A DNA stretch of 64,000 nucleotides from JACVRW01 sp963812415 (GTDB lineage: Bacteria; Actinomycetota; Thermoleophilia; Solirubrobacterales; Thermoleophilaceae): positions 1 to 64,000 of the forward strand of contig CAWEVH010000020.1 in assembly GCA_963812415.1 (NCBI GenBank). The letters are read 5' to 3'. A program made the translations under genes and the position numbers. Numbering within the stretch: position 1 is the stretch's first letter; every line of letters begins with the position of its first letter. The notes under the pieces were generated by a model. That model was not told where the DNA came from and made no database searches. It saw only the letters and a list, made by a program, of their open reading frames with translations. Of this stretch, positions 8,091 through 15,924 are shown in pieces.

Positions 8091-8507
8091 TCACTCGCGA
8101 GCGAGCCCGAAGAACCGATCGCGCTCGAGTCGCTCCGCGATCGCCGACGTGATCCGTCCCCGGACGGTCGGCATCGAGCGCGACATCCTGCGGAACGCCT
8201 TCTCGTCCATGATCAGGGCCCGCACGGGCGCGGTGGCGATCACGGAGGCGGTGCGCGCGCTGTTGCGCACGAGGCCGATCTCGCCGAGGAAGTCGCCCGG
8301 GCCGAGATCGGTCAGGTGCTTGCCGCTCGCGACAACCGCCGCCTTGCCCTCCTCGATCACAAAGAACGAGTGCGCGAACTCGCCCTCGTCGACCAGCCGC
8401 TCGCCGGGCTCGATCTCGATCTCGCTGAGCTGCTTGGACAGTCCGCGGCGCTGACGGGCCGACAGGTCGGCGAACAGCGGGATCGAATCGAGGCGGGCGG
8501 CGTCCAT
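8091..8507 (-). CDS. Single-domain cyclic-nucleotide-binding protein
   Basis: 138 aa made almost entirely of one cNMP-binding (CAP_ED) beta-roll: IPLFADLSARQ at the start, the phosphate-binding-cassette region GDFLGEIGLVRNSARTASVIA (about residues 85-105), and a short helical C-terminus. There is no helix-turn-helix, so it is not a complete CRP-type transcription factor. It may regulate a partner protein. A TACTTT hexamer (minus strand, plus 8519-8524) lies 11 nt upstream of the ATG. It is divergent from the pyruvate dehydrogenase E1 gene with only 36 nt between starts. A link to central metabolism is possible but unproven. Confidence 0.85.
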   Translation of the reverse strand: MDAARLDSIPLFADLSARQRRGLSKQLSEIEIEPGERLVDEGEFAHSFFVIEEGKAAVVASGKHLTDLGPGDFLGEIGLVRNSARTASVIATAPVRALIMDEKAFRRMSRSMPTVRGRITSAIAERLERDRFFGLARE

Positions 8508-8543
8508 ATCGGTCCCTCAAAGTATCCCGACTCTGCGCGCCGA

Positions 8544-10862
8544 ATGAGTCAGTGGGAAGATTCGGCGGGCTTGACCGGCACCGAGATCACCAGCCAGCCC
8601 GCCGCGGCGCCCGCGCCCGACCTCGCCGCGCTTCGCGCCGTCGAGCGCCGCGTGCTCTGGCTCGCCACGGCCATCGTCCATCACGCCAACCGCGTGCGGG
8701 AGAACCGTTCAGGGGTCAAGGTGGGCGGTCACCAGGCGTCGAGCGCGTCGATGGTGAGCCTGATGACCGCGCTCTGGTTCTCCGAGCTGCGCGCCGAGGA
8801 CCGCGTGTCCGTGAAGCCGCACGCGTCGCCCGTGCTGCACGCGATCAACTACCTGCTCGGGCGGCTCGAGCGCGACTACCTCGAGACGCTGCGCTCGCTC
8901 GGCGGGCTCCAGAGCTACCCGAGCCGCACCAAGGACCCCGACCCGGTCGACTACTCGACCGGCTCGGTGGGCATCGGCGCGACGGCGCCAATCTGGGGCG
9001 CGATCGCCCGCCGCTACCTCGAGCATCACCGCTTCGAGGCGCCGCCGATGGGACGCCAGATCGCGCTCCTGGGCGACGCGGAGCTGGACGAGGGCGCGGT
9101 GTGGGAGGCGATCGCCGATCCCTGGGTGGCGCGCCTCGGCGAGGTGCTCTGGGTGGTGGACCTGAACCGTCAGTCGCTCGACCGGGTGGTGCCGGACATC
9201 GCCTTCGGACGGCTGGCCGGGATGTTCGAGGCAGCGGGCTGGCAGGTGCTGACCGTGAAGTACGGGCGACTGCTCGGTGAGCTGTTCGAGCGGCCCGGTG
9301 GCGCCGAGTTGCGCAAGCGCATCGACGAGATGCCGAACGAGGAGTACCAGCGGCTCCTGCGCGCGCCCGCCGAGGACCTGCGCGAGCGGCTGCCGGGTCG
9401 CTCGCGCAAGCTGGCGAAGCTCGTCGCCGGGCTCGAGGACGCCGATCTGCGCGCCGGCTTCCGCGATCTCGGAGGGCACGACCTGGGCAGCCTGATCGAG
9501 GCCTACCGGGCGGTGGCGCACGACCGCCCGACGGTCCTGTTCGCCTACACGATCAAGGGCTGGTCGCTGCCGATCGAGGGGCACCCGGAGAACCACTCGG
9601 CGCTGCTCACCGCCGACCAGTTCGTGGAGCTCGCGGAGGAGCTCGGCGCGGACCAGGACGAACCGTGGGCGCCGTTCGAGCCGGGCAGCCCCGAGGAGGA
9701 GCTCTGCTCGGCCGCCGCCGCCGCCCTGGCGCGCGATGAGCCCGCGCCACGGCCGCCGCCGGCCGTGCCGGACTCGCTCGGGCGTGCCCACCGCGGCAGC
9801 GAGTCGACCCAGCAGGCCTTCGGCCGCCTGTTCGTGGACCTCGTGCACGAGGCGCCCGAGGTGGCCGAGCGGGTGGTGACGGTGAGTCCCGACGTGGCGT
9901 CGTCGACCAACCTCGGCGGCTGGATCAACAAGGCGGGAATCTGGTCGGTGGGCGATCGCAGGGACTGGTTCGCGGACGACACCCAGACGCTCGTCCACTG
10001 GCACGAGACCACGGGCGGCCGGCACATCGAGCTCGGCATCGCCGAGACGAACCTCGTGGGCCTGCTCGGCGAGCTCGGCGCCACATGGAGCCGCTACGGC
10101 CAGCCGCTCTTGCCGATCGGCACCATCTACGACCCGTTCGTCGGGCGCTCGCTCGAGCCCTGGGCGTTCGGGATGTACGCGGGCGGGCAGTCGATCCTGA
10201 TCGGAACGCCGAGCGGTGTGTCGCTGGCGCCCGAGGGCGGCGCCCACCAGTCGATCGTCACGCCCTCGATCGGCATCGGCCAGCCCGGCTGCACCGCCTG
10301 GGAGCCCGCCTTCGGGCAGGACCTCGAGTGGACGCTGCTCCACGCCCTCTCGCGGCTCGGCCGGCCGGGTGGCGAGTCCGCGTACTTCCGCCTATCGACC
10401 CGGCCGATCGACCAGTCGCTCGCCGGCGGCTCACGCGAGCAGGTGCTCGCCGGCGGCTATGCGCTGCGCCGCGCCCGGCAGCGGCCCAGGGTCACGCTCG
10501 TGGGCATGGGCGCGGTGCTTCCGGAGGTGCTGGCGGCTGCCGACGTGCTCGGCGACGACGTCGACGTGCTCTGTGTCACGAGCGCCGATCTCCTGTTCCG
10601 CGCTTTCCGTGCCCGCTCCGGCTTCGGCGAGCACCCCGACGGCGTGCTCGGCGAGCTGCTGCCGCCCGATCGCGCCGCCCCGATCGTGACCGTCCTCGAC
10701 GGCGACCCGAACGCGCTCGCCTTCCTCGCGGCGGTCAACTCGACGTCCCTGACCGCGCTCGGCGTCACCTCATTCGGCCAGTCCGGCGCGCTCGAAGACG
10801 TCTACGGGCTGCACGAGATCGACGCCGAGACCGTGGTCGGCGCCGCTCTCGACCTGATCTAG
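8544..10862 (+). CDS. Pyruvate dehydrogenase E1 component, homodimeric (AceE-like)
   Basis: 772-aa thiamine-diphosphate enzyme related to AceE and transketolase, predicted to decarboxylate pyruvate for the pyruvate dehydrogenase complex. The early VKVGGHQASSASM matches the AceE N-terminal domain. The TPP motif runs GDAELDEG (about 177-184) to DLNRQSLD (about 206). The transketolase-like pyrimidine domain includes the HWHET and GIAETN region. It is shorter than E. coli AceE (about 887 aa). A related 2-oxo-acid dehydrogenase E1 is therefore possible. The ATG at 8544 was chosen because the frame upstream runs back through the SRP RNA region without protein-like sequence. No E2 or E3 gene lies nearby. 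Confidence 0.82.
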   Translation: MSQWEDSAGLTGTEITSQPAAAPAPDLAALRAVERRVLWLATAIVHHANRVRENRSGVKVGGHQASSASMVSLMTALWFSELRAEDRVSVKPHASPVLHAINYLLGRLERDYLETLRSLGGLQSYPSRTKDPDPVDYSTGSVGIGATAPIWGAIARRYLEHHRFEAPPMGRQIALLGDAELDEGAVWEAIADPWVARLGEVLWVVDLNRQSLDRVVPDIAFGRLAGMFEAAGWQVLTVKYGRLLGELFERPGGAELRKRIDEMPNEEYQRLLRAPAEDLRERLPGRSRKLAKLVAGLEDADLRAGFRDLGGHDLGSLIEAYRAVAHDRPTVLFAYTIKGWSLPIEGHPENHSALLTADQFVELAEELGADQDEPWAPFEPGSPEEELCSAAAAALARDEPAPRPPPAVPDSLGRAHRGSESTQQAFGRLFVDLVHEAPEVAERVVTVSPDVASSTNLGGWINKAGIWSVGDRRDWFADDTQTLVHWHETTGGRHIELGIAETNLVGLLGELGATWSRYGQPLLPIGTIYDPFVGRSLEPWAFGMYAGGQSILIGTPSGVSLAPEGGAHQSIVTPSIGIGQPGCTAWEPAFGQDLEWTLLHALSRLGRPGGESAYFRLSTRPIDQSLAGGSREQVLAGGYALRRARQRPRVTLVGMGAVLPEVLAAADVLGDDVDVLCVTSADLLFRAFRARSGFGEHPDGVLGELLPPDRAAPIVTVLDGDPNALAFLAAVNSTSLTALGVTSFGQSGALEDVYGLHEIDAETVVGAALDLI

Positions 10863-10873
10863 CAGCCGCGGGC

Positions 10874-11632
10874 TCAGCGGCGATCGTCGCGCAGAAGGTC
10901 TCGGTCAGCTCGGGGTCGAACGCCTTGCCGGCCTCCTCGCGGATGGCTGCGACGCCCTCCGCCCGGGACCGTCGCGGGCGCGTGCCGGCGCTCGCTCGTC
11001 AGGGCGTCGAAGGCGTCGGCCAGGGCGGCGATCCGGGCGAAGATCGAGATCTCGCGACCGGTCAGCCCGTCGGGATAGCCGTGCCCGTCCCAGCGCTCGT
11101 GGTGGCCGCGCACGACAGTCGTGGCCGCGAGGCCGACGCGCTCGTCACGCAGGAACTCGAGTCCGAGCAGCGGATGGCGGCGCATCAGCTCCCATTCGTC
11201 AACCTCGAGCGGGCCGGGCTTGTGGACGATTCGCGGCGGCAGCGCGAGCATGCCGATGTCCTTGAGGAACAACCCGGCGCCGAGCTCCTCGAGCCGCTCG
11301 GCGGGCAGCACCTTCCGGCCCACGAGCAGACCGACGACGGTCGAGTCGATCGGGTGCTCGAGGTGGTAGCCCTCGGGCGAGGTGTGATCGGCAAGCCCGA
11401 CCGGGTCGTCGCCGAGCGCGCGGACCTCGCCGGCGATCGCCCCGGCGGCGGCCAGCAGCTCGTCCAGGCACTCGTGCGGAAGCAGGTTGCCGGGCATCTT
11501 CCGTGCCTCGGCGAAGGACCGGGCCAGCGCCTCGCGCGCCTGGGCGCGCTTCTCCGCCGAGAGCGTCGAGGGTGTCGGATCTAGCCCCACTCGGGGTTGT
11601 ATCGGCAGGCTGGGGGCCCGCCTCCAGACCAT
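10874..11632 (-). CDS. Degenerate HD-GYP domain protein, C-terminal frameshift
   Basis: HD-GYP-like phosphohydrolase, the family that hydrolyses cyclic-di-GMP. Conserved blocks seen: RIVHKPGPLEVDEW, MRRHP, HHERWDGHGYPDGL and ADAFDALTSERR. The defining LHDIGK motif reads FLKDIGM here: the metal-binding His and the Lys are replaced. Activity may be lost or altered, leaving a sensory or scaffold role. After ATVP the family's C-terminal block (AEGVAAIREEAGKAFDPEL) continues in another frame near 10960-10975, consistent with one extra G. The given stop at 10874 is therefore probably not the true end. The start is near 11632, just upstream of the divergent dnaX gene. Confidence 0.7.
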   Translation of the reverse strand: MVWRRAPSLPIQPRVGLDPTPSTLSAEKRAQAREALARSFAEARKMPGNLLPHECLDELLAAAGAIAGEVRALGDDPVGLADHTSPEGYHLEHPIDSTVVGLLVGRKVLPAERLEELGAGLFLKDIGMLALPPRIVHKPGPLEVDEWELMRRHPLLGLEFLRDERVGLAATTVVRGHHERWDGHGYPDGLTGREISIFARIAALADAFDALTSERRHAPATVPGGGRRSHPRGGRQGVRPRADRDLLRDDRR

Positions 11633-11633
11633 C

Positions 11634-11639
11634 TAGCAT
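11634..11639 (+). promoter_or_regulatory. -10 hexamer TAGCAT for dnaX
   Basis: TAGCAT ends 11 nt before the ATG at 11651. This supports that start over the longer reading frame that begins at 11597. Confidence 0.45.
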
Positions 11640-11650
11640 GGGGCCGACCG

Positions 11651-13294
11651 ATGCTGTCTCTCTACCGCCGCCACCGCCCCCGGACCTTCGACTCGGTGGT
11701 CGGCCAGGAGCACATCGTGCGGACGCTCCGCAACGCGATCGGGCTCGACAAGGTCCACCACGCGTACCTGTTCGTCGGCTCGCGCGGCACCGGCAAGACC
11801 TCGATGGCGAAGCTGCTTGCCTGCGCGCTCAACGCCGAGGGCGGCGCCCGCGCCGACTTCGATCCCGAGTCGCCGTCGGCGAGGGCGATCATGGCGGGCA
11901 CCTCGCTCGACGTCGTGGAGATGGACGCGGCATCGAACAACTCGGTGGACGACATCCGCGAGCTGCGCGAGAACGTGGCGCTGGCGCCGATGCAGGGCGG
12001 CAAGCGGGTCTACATCCTCGACGAGGCGCACATGCTCTCCACTGCGGCCTGGAACGCCTTTCTGAAGACGCTCGAGGAGCCGCCCCCGCACGTGGTCTTC
12101 GTGCTCGCGACGACGGAGGCGCACAAGGTGCCGGCCACGATCGTGGACCGCTGCCACCGCTTCGACTTCCAGCGCCCGTCGCTCGAGCAGATCGCCGCCG
12201 TGCTCCAGCGCGTGGCCGCCGAGGAGGGCATCGAGGTTCCGGACCCCGCCGTCGGGATGCTGGCCCGCGCCGCCACCGGGAGCTTCCGCGACGCCCTCGG
12301 CACGCTCGAGCAGCTCGTGACCTACGGCGGCGCGCAGATCGAGCTCGAGGACGTGCTCGACATCCTCGGGGTCGCGGACGCCGAGCTGGTGCTCGAGGCG
12401 GGCGAGGCGCTGGCGGCGCACGACCCCAAGGCCGCGCTGCTCGCGGTCGAGCGGCTGTCCGGCTCGGGGCGCGACTTCACGCAGTTCATGCGCGACCTCT
12501 CGAGCCACCTGCGCCACCTGTTCGTGGTGCAGACGCTCGGCGAGGTGCCGGACTCGTTCTCGGTCACCGCCCAGCACACGGACCGGCTCGCCTCGCAGGC
12601 GGAACGCATCTCGCAGGGCGAGATCCTCCGCACGATCGACTTCCTCGCCGCCGCGATCGCCGCCGTCAAGGACGGCTCGGAGCCGCGCATCCAGCTGGAG
12701 ATGGCGCTGCTGAAGGCCACCCAGCCGCAGGCCGACCTGTCGCTGCAGGCGCTGATGTTCCGGATCGAGCAGCTCGAGGGACGCCTGGAAGGCGGCGCGG
12801 GGCAGGACGAGACCGGCTCGGCTCCCTCCCGCCCGGCGGCGCCGCCGCGAGCCTCGAGCCGCCCGGCGGCCGCCGTGGCCCTCGACGCCGAGCCCGAGCG
12901 ATCCCCGTCCTCGCAGCCGGTGGGCGCGATCGAGCTGGACCAGCTCGTGGCGCTGTGGCCGGCCGTGGCCGGAGCCGTCGCGGAGGAGAACGGGATGCTC
13001 GGCGCCGCGCTCGAGGCGGCCCGCCCGATCGGCGTCGAGGGGGACAGGCTCACGATCGCGTTCCCCACCGACGCCGCCTTCGTGCGCAAGAAGGCCGAGG
13101 CGAACCGCGAGCTCGTGGCCGGCGCGGTGCGCGGTCTCACCGGGCGCGCCGTCACGCTCGCCTTCGAGCTGAACGAGCAGGCCACGCCGGTCGGCGCCGC
13201 CACGCTCGACCACGACCGGCTCATCGAGCGGCTGCGCGACGAGTTCGGCGCCGAAGAGGTCTTCGATGACGAACCCGACCAGGAGAAGCGCTGA
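11651..13294 (+). CDS. dnaX: DNA polymerase III subunit gamma/tau
   Basis: 547-aa clamp-loader ATPase of the replicative polymerase. It starts MLSLYRRHRPRTFDSVVGQ. Walker A is GSRGTGKTS (about 45-53), Walker B is LDEAHML (about 122-128), sensor 1 is ATTEAHKVP, and the arginine-finger-type region GSFRDALGTLEQ follows. The zinc-binding module normally between Walker A and DVVEMDAAS is present in length but lacks its four Cys (it reads NAEGGARADFDPESPSARAI). After about residue 375 comes a Pro/Ala linker and a C-terminal domain like other actinobacterial DnaX. Stop and ybaB start share one base, indicating translational coupling. Confidence 0.95.
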   Translation: MLSLYRRHRPRTFDSVVGQEHIVRTLRNAIGLDKVHHAYLFVGSRGTGKTSMAKLLACALNAEGGARADFDPESPSARAIMAGTSLDVVEMDAASNNSVDDIRELRENVALAPMQGGKRVYILDEAHMLSTAAWNAFLKTLEEPPPHVVFVLATTEAHKVPATIVDRCHRFDFQRPSLEQIAAVLQRVAAEEGIEVPDPAVGMLARAATGSFRDALGTLEQLVTYGGAQIELEDVLDILGVADAELVLEAGEALAAHDPKAALLAVERLSGSGRDFTQFMRDLSSHLRHLFVVQTLGEVPDSFSVTAQHTDRLASQAERISQGEILRTIDFLAAAIAAVKDGSEPRIQLEMALLKATQPQADLSLQALMFRIEQLEGRLEGGAGQDETGSAPSRPAAPPRASSRPAAAVALDAEPERSPSSQPVGAIELDQLVALWPAVAGAVAEENGMLGAALEAARPIGVEGDRLTIAFPTDAAFVRKKAEANRELVAGAVRGLTGRAVTLAFELNEQATPVGAATLDHDRLIERLRDEFGAEEVFDDEPDQEKR

Positions 13295-13635
13295 TGGGTC
13301 AGCCGAACTTGAACCAGATGATGAAGCAGGTCCAGAAGATGCAGGCCGACATGGCCAAGGCTCAGGAGGAGCTGGCGAACGAGGTCGTGGAGGCGAGCGC
13401 CGGCGGCGGCATGGTGACCGTGAAGATCAGCGGCGACCTCGAGCTGAAGGAGCTCACGATCGCCCCCGAGGCGGTCGACCCCGAGGACGTGGACATGCTC
13501 CAGGACATGGTCCAGGCCGCCGTGAACGAGGCGATCCGCTCAGCGCAGGAGCTGGCTGCGTCGAAGATGAACGCCGCGGCCGGCGGGCTGGGCGGCGCGG
13601 GCGGCCTCGGCGGCCTCGGGCTGCCGGGCTTCTGA
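13294..13635 (+). CDS. ybaB: YbaB/EbfC family nucleoid-associated protein
   Basis: 113-aa dimeric DNA-binding protein that accompanies dnaX and recR in most bacteria. Typical features: the N-terminal helix NLNQMMKQVQKMQADMAK, the conserved strand GGGMVTVKISGDLELKELTI, the PEDVDMLQDMVQAAVNEAI helix, and a Gly-rich tail. It starts inside the dnaX stop (TGATG). The last codons and stop lie within a 20-bp sequence repeated exactly at the end of the next gene. Confidence 0.95.
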   Translation: MGQPNLNQMMKQVQKMQADMAKAQEELANEVVEASAGGGMVTVKISGDLELKELTIAPEAVDPEDVDMLQDMVQAAVNEAIRSAQELAASKMNAAAGGLGGAGGLGGLGLPGF

Positions 13636-13636
13636 G
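13617..13636 (+). repeat. 20-bp direct repeat, copy 1 (3' end of ybaB)
   Basis: CGGGCTGCCGGGCTTCTGAG, covering the last codons and stop of ybaB. An identical copy ends the next gene at 14973-14992, so the two copies bracket that gene. Confidence 0.75.
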
Positions 13637-13667
13637 CGCCACAGCGGTCTCTTCCGACCGCCGCAAG

Positions 13668-13673
13668 TAGGCT
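13668..13673 (+). promoter_or_regulatory. -10 hexamer TAGGCT for the delta-60 gene
   Basis: TAGGCT ends 7 nt before the ATG at 13681. This predicts a leaderless transcript separate from dnaX-ybaB. Confidence 0.45.
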
Positions 13674-13680
13674 GCGCGCG

Positions 13681-14991
13681 ATGAGACGGCTGGCGCTTGT
13701 TGCGCTCGCAGTCGGTCTTACTGCCGGCGGGGCCCCGGCGAGTGCCGCAGCGCAGGGCGCGCGCCCGGACCCGACGTTCGGCGACGGACGCGGGTGGGTG
13801 ACCACCCGGATCGCGGGCGCGACGGCCGTTGCCTACGACGCGGCCGTCGTACGAGGAGGGAAGATCGTGGTCGCCGGGCAGACCACCACGCGCGCAGGCA
13901 AAGGCCAGATCCTCGTGGCGCGATACCGACCGGGCGGGCGCCTGGATCGCGGCTTCGGCTCGCGCGGCATCTTCAGGACGGCGCTCCCCAAGGCGGCCGG
14001 CCCGTTCATCGCGACCGCCGTCGCGCAGGAGAGGACGACCGGCCGGCTGCTCGTCGCAGGCGGGTACGGCCAGGGGTCGTTGCTCGTGATGCGCTTGACG
14101 CCCGGCGGGCGGCTCGATCGGTCCTTCGGACGATCGGGTTTGGCGAGAAAGCCGGTCGGCGGGATCGCCCAGTCGCTTGCCCTCCAGCGCAACGGCGGCA
14201 TCCTGTTGGGCGGCTCGAACGCAAATCGCAACGGACGGCCCATGATCGTGGCGCGCTTCACGCGCAGCGGTCGGCTCGACCGCGGGTTCGGTAGCCGCGG
14301 CCTCGCGGAGATCTTGTTCTGGAACGCTGATCTGGCCGCGAGCGCGGGCGTCGGGGGCCTCGCGACAATCCCCGACGGCGGGATCGTCGGGTTCGGGCAC
14401 CTCGACTACATCGGCTCCGACGGACACGGAAGCGCCGGCGTGTTCCAGCTGTCGTCGAACGGCGGGCCGGCGCAGGCATTCGGCAACAGCGGACACGTCG
14501 AGGTCGCGTTCATGAACCCAACCGGCGGGTTCGCGCAATGGTTCCCGTGCGCGCTGACCGTCGCCTCGGACGGTCGAATCACGGTGGCCGGAGACGGATC
14601 CGCTGGAGCCGCCGGAGCGATTCTGAGCACTCGGTTGACGCGCCAGGGGATGCCGGATTCCTCCTACGGCAGCTCCGCGGACGGACGTGTCGTCACCCCG
14701 GGTTTGCGCGGCGGCTTCAGCGACACCACCTGCGGAGCCACGTCCAGCGCGGCGGGCGACCTGACGGTCGGCGTCGGATCCAGCCTGGGGCAGCTGCGGG
14801 CCGACGGCGCTCCCGACGAGCGCTTCGCACCCGGCGGGCTCATCCGCATCGCCAGGCCCAGAGGCGCGGGCGTCAACGCCGTCGTGCGCTCGGGCTCGCG
14901 CCGCGTGGTGCTGGCGGGCTTTGCACGCAACGCCGTCTACGTTGCCCGATATCGGGTGCCGGGTCGGGCTGCCGGGCTGCCGGGCTTCTGA
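13681..14991 (+). CDS. Secreted delta-60 repeat protein
   Basis: 436-aa predicted exported protein with a signal peptide (MRRLALVALAVGLTAGG, cleavage near SAAAQ). It then carries repeats of about 55-60 residues marked by GRLDRGFGSRG-type motifs (for example GRLDRSFGRSGLA and PDERFAPGGLIRI). This is the uncharacterised 'delta-60' beta-propeller-like repeat of Myxococcus and many actinobacteria. A surface or binding role is plausible; no catalytic motif is seen. It ends in the same GLPGF and the same 20-bp sequence as ybaB, and it interrupts the usual ybaB-recR adjacency. Confidence 0.8.
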   Translation: MRRLALVALAVGLTAGGAPASAAAQGARPDPTFGDGRGWVTTRIAGATAVAYDAAVVRGGKIVVAGQTTTRAGKGQILVARYRPGGRLDRGFGSRGIFRTALPKAAGPFIATAVAQERTTGRLLVAGGYGQGSLLVMRLTPGGRLDRSFGRSGLARKPVGGIAQSLALQRNGGILLGGSNANRNGRPMIVARFTRSGRLDRGFGSRGLAEILFWNADLAASAGVGGLATIPDGGIVGFGHLDYIGSDGHGSAGVFQLSSNGGPAQAFGNSGHVEVAFMNPTGGFAQWFPCALTVASDGRITVAGDGSAGAAGAILSTRLTRQGMPDSSYGSSADGRVVTPGLRGGFSDTTCGATSSAAGDLTVGVGSSLGQLRADGAPDERFAPGGLIRIARPRGAGVNAVVRSGSRRVVLAGFARNAVYVARYRVPGRAAGLPGF

Positions 14992-14992
14992 G
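14973..14992 (+). repeat. 20-bp direct repeat, copy 2 (3' end of delta-60 gene)
   Basis: Identical to 13617-13636, again covering the last codons and the stop. The flanks differ, so the identity is limited to this block. Confidence 0.75.
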
Positions 14993-15078
14993 GCCGGCGC
15001 GGCCCGATCGTTGACCGCGCGGCCCCGGCTGTGGAAGAGTGACGGTCGGTCCGTCACCCTCGCCCCCCGGGAGGATCC

Positions 15079-15924
15079 ATGTCCCACCAAGTCGGCAAGC
15101 ATCTCCGGAACCATGCCGTCGGTTACCTCGCGCTGTTCGTGGCTCTGGGAGGGGTTTCGTACGCCGCGGTTTCGCTGCCCAGGAACAGCGTCGGCCCCAA
15201 GCAGCTGAAGCAGGGCGCGGTTACGAGGGCCAAGCTCGCCAATAGCGCCGTGAACGGTGCAAAAGTCGCCCCCAACTCGCTGACGGGGGCGGACATCAGG
15301 TCCTCCACGCTCGGTCAGGTGCCGTCGGCCGCATTTGCCGGGAGCGCCGGGAGCGCCAACACCGCCAACAGCGCCAATCGCGCCACCACCGCCGGACACG
15401 CCCAGACCGCGGAGACGGCCGCTCGCGCGGGCGACGCCAATCTTCTCGGCGGCTCGCCGGCGGCGGACTTCTTCCCGGCGAGCAAGGTGCGGACGTTCAA
15501 CGTCAAGCTCGCGTTCGGCCAGACGCAGACCCTGTTCAGCGCCGGCACGCTCACCTTCTCAGCCACGTGCGTCCAGAATCAGGCTGGTCCGAACGGTTCA
15601 CCCAATCAGGACTTCGTGGAGTTGTCCGTCGCGACGAGCCAGAACGGCGGGATCCTCACCAACGGATCCGGTGGGGGCCTGTCTGGCTCCTCGCCCACCG
15701 AGTTCCTCGACACGAACACCCCCGCGAGCCAGCGCGTGCTCGCGTACGTCGCCGCCGACACGACGACCGGGCTCGGAACAATCGAGAACAACGCAGCCGG
15801 CTGGGGGATGCAATCCGTCGATCCCAACGGAGTCGCGGTGATCCTCCCAGACGGGCTGACCGGCGCGGTCAACCTGTTCGGATCCGACTGCTTCATGGCG
15901 GGCTTCGCGATCCTCCCTAGCTAG
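15079..15924 (+). CDS. Exported repeat protein, Thermoleophilia-type, unknown function
   Basis: 281 aa. A basic N-terminus and hydrophobic segment (HAVGYLALFVALGGVSYAAV) form a signal anchor or signal peptide. Short repeats follow: SVGPKQLK, AVTRAKLANSAV and NSLTGADI, then an Ala/Asn/Thr-rich spacer with AxTAxxA steps. The C-terminal half (from about 140) is a beta-rich domain without recognised motifs. This design recurs in many Solirubrobacterales surface proteins of unknown role. GGGAGG at 15069-15074 precedes the ATG by 4 nt as a possible ribosome-binding site. Its stop overlaps the convergent oxidase gene by 4 nt. Confidence 0.75.
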   Translation: MSHQVGKHLRNHAVGYLALFVALGGVSYAAVSLPRNSVGPKQLKQGAVTRAKLANSAVNGAKVAPNSLTGADIRSSTLGQVPSAAFAGSAGSANTANSANRATTAGHAQTAETAARAGDANLLGGSPAADFFPASKVRTFNVKLAFGQTQTLFSAGTLTFSATCVQNQAGPNGSPNQDFVELSVATSQNGGILTNGSGGGLSGSSPTEFLDTNTPASQRVLAYVAADTTTGLGTIENNAAGWGMQSVDPNGVAVILPDGLTGAVNLFGSDCFMAGFAILPS

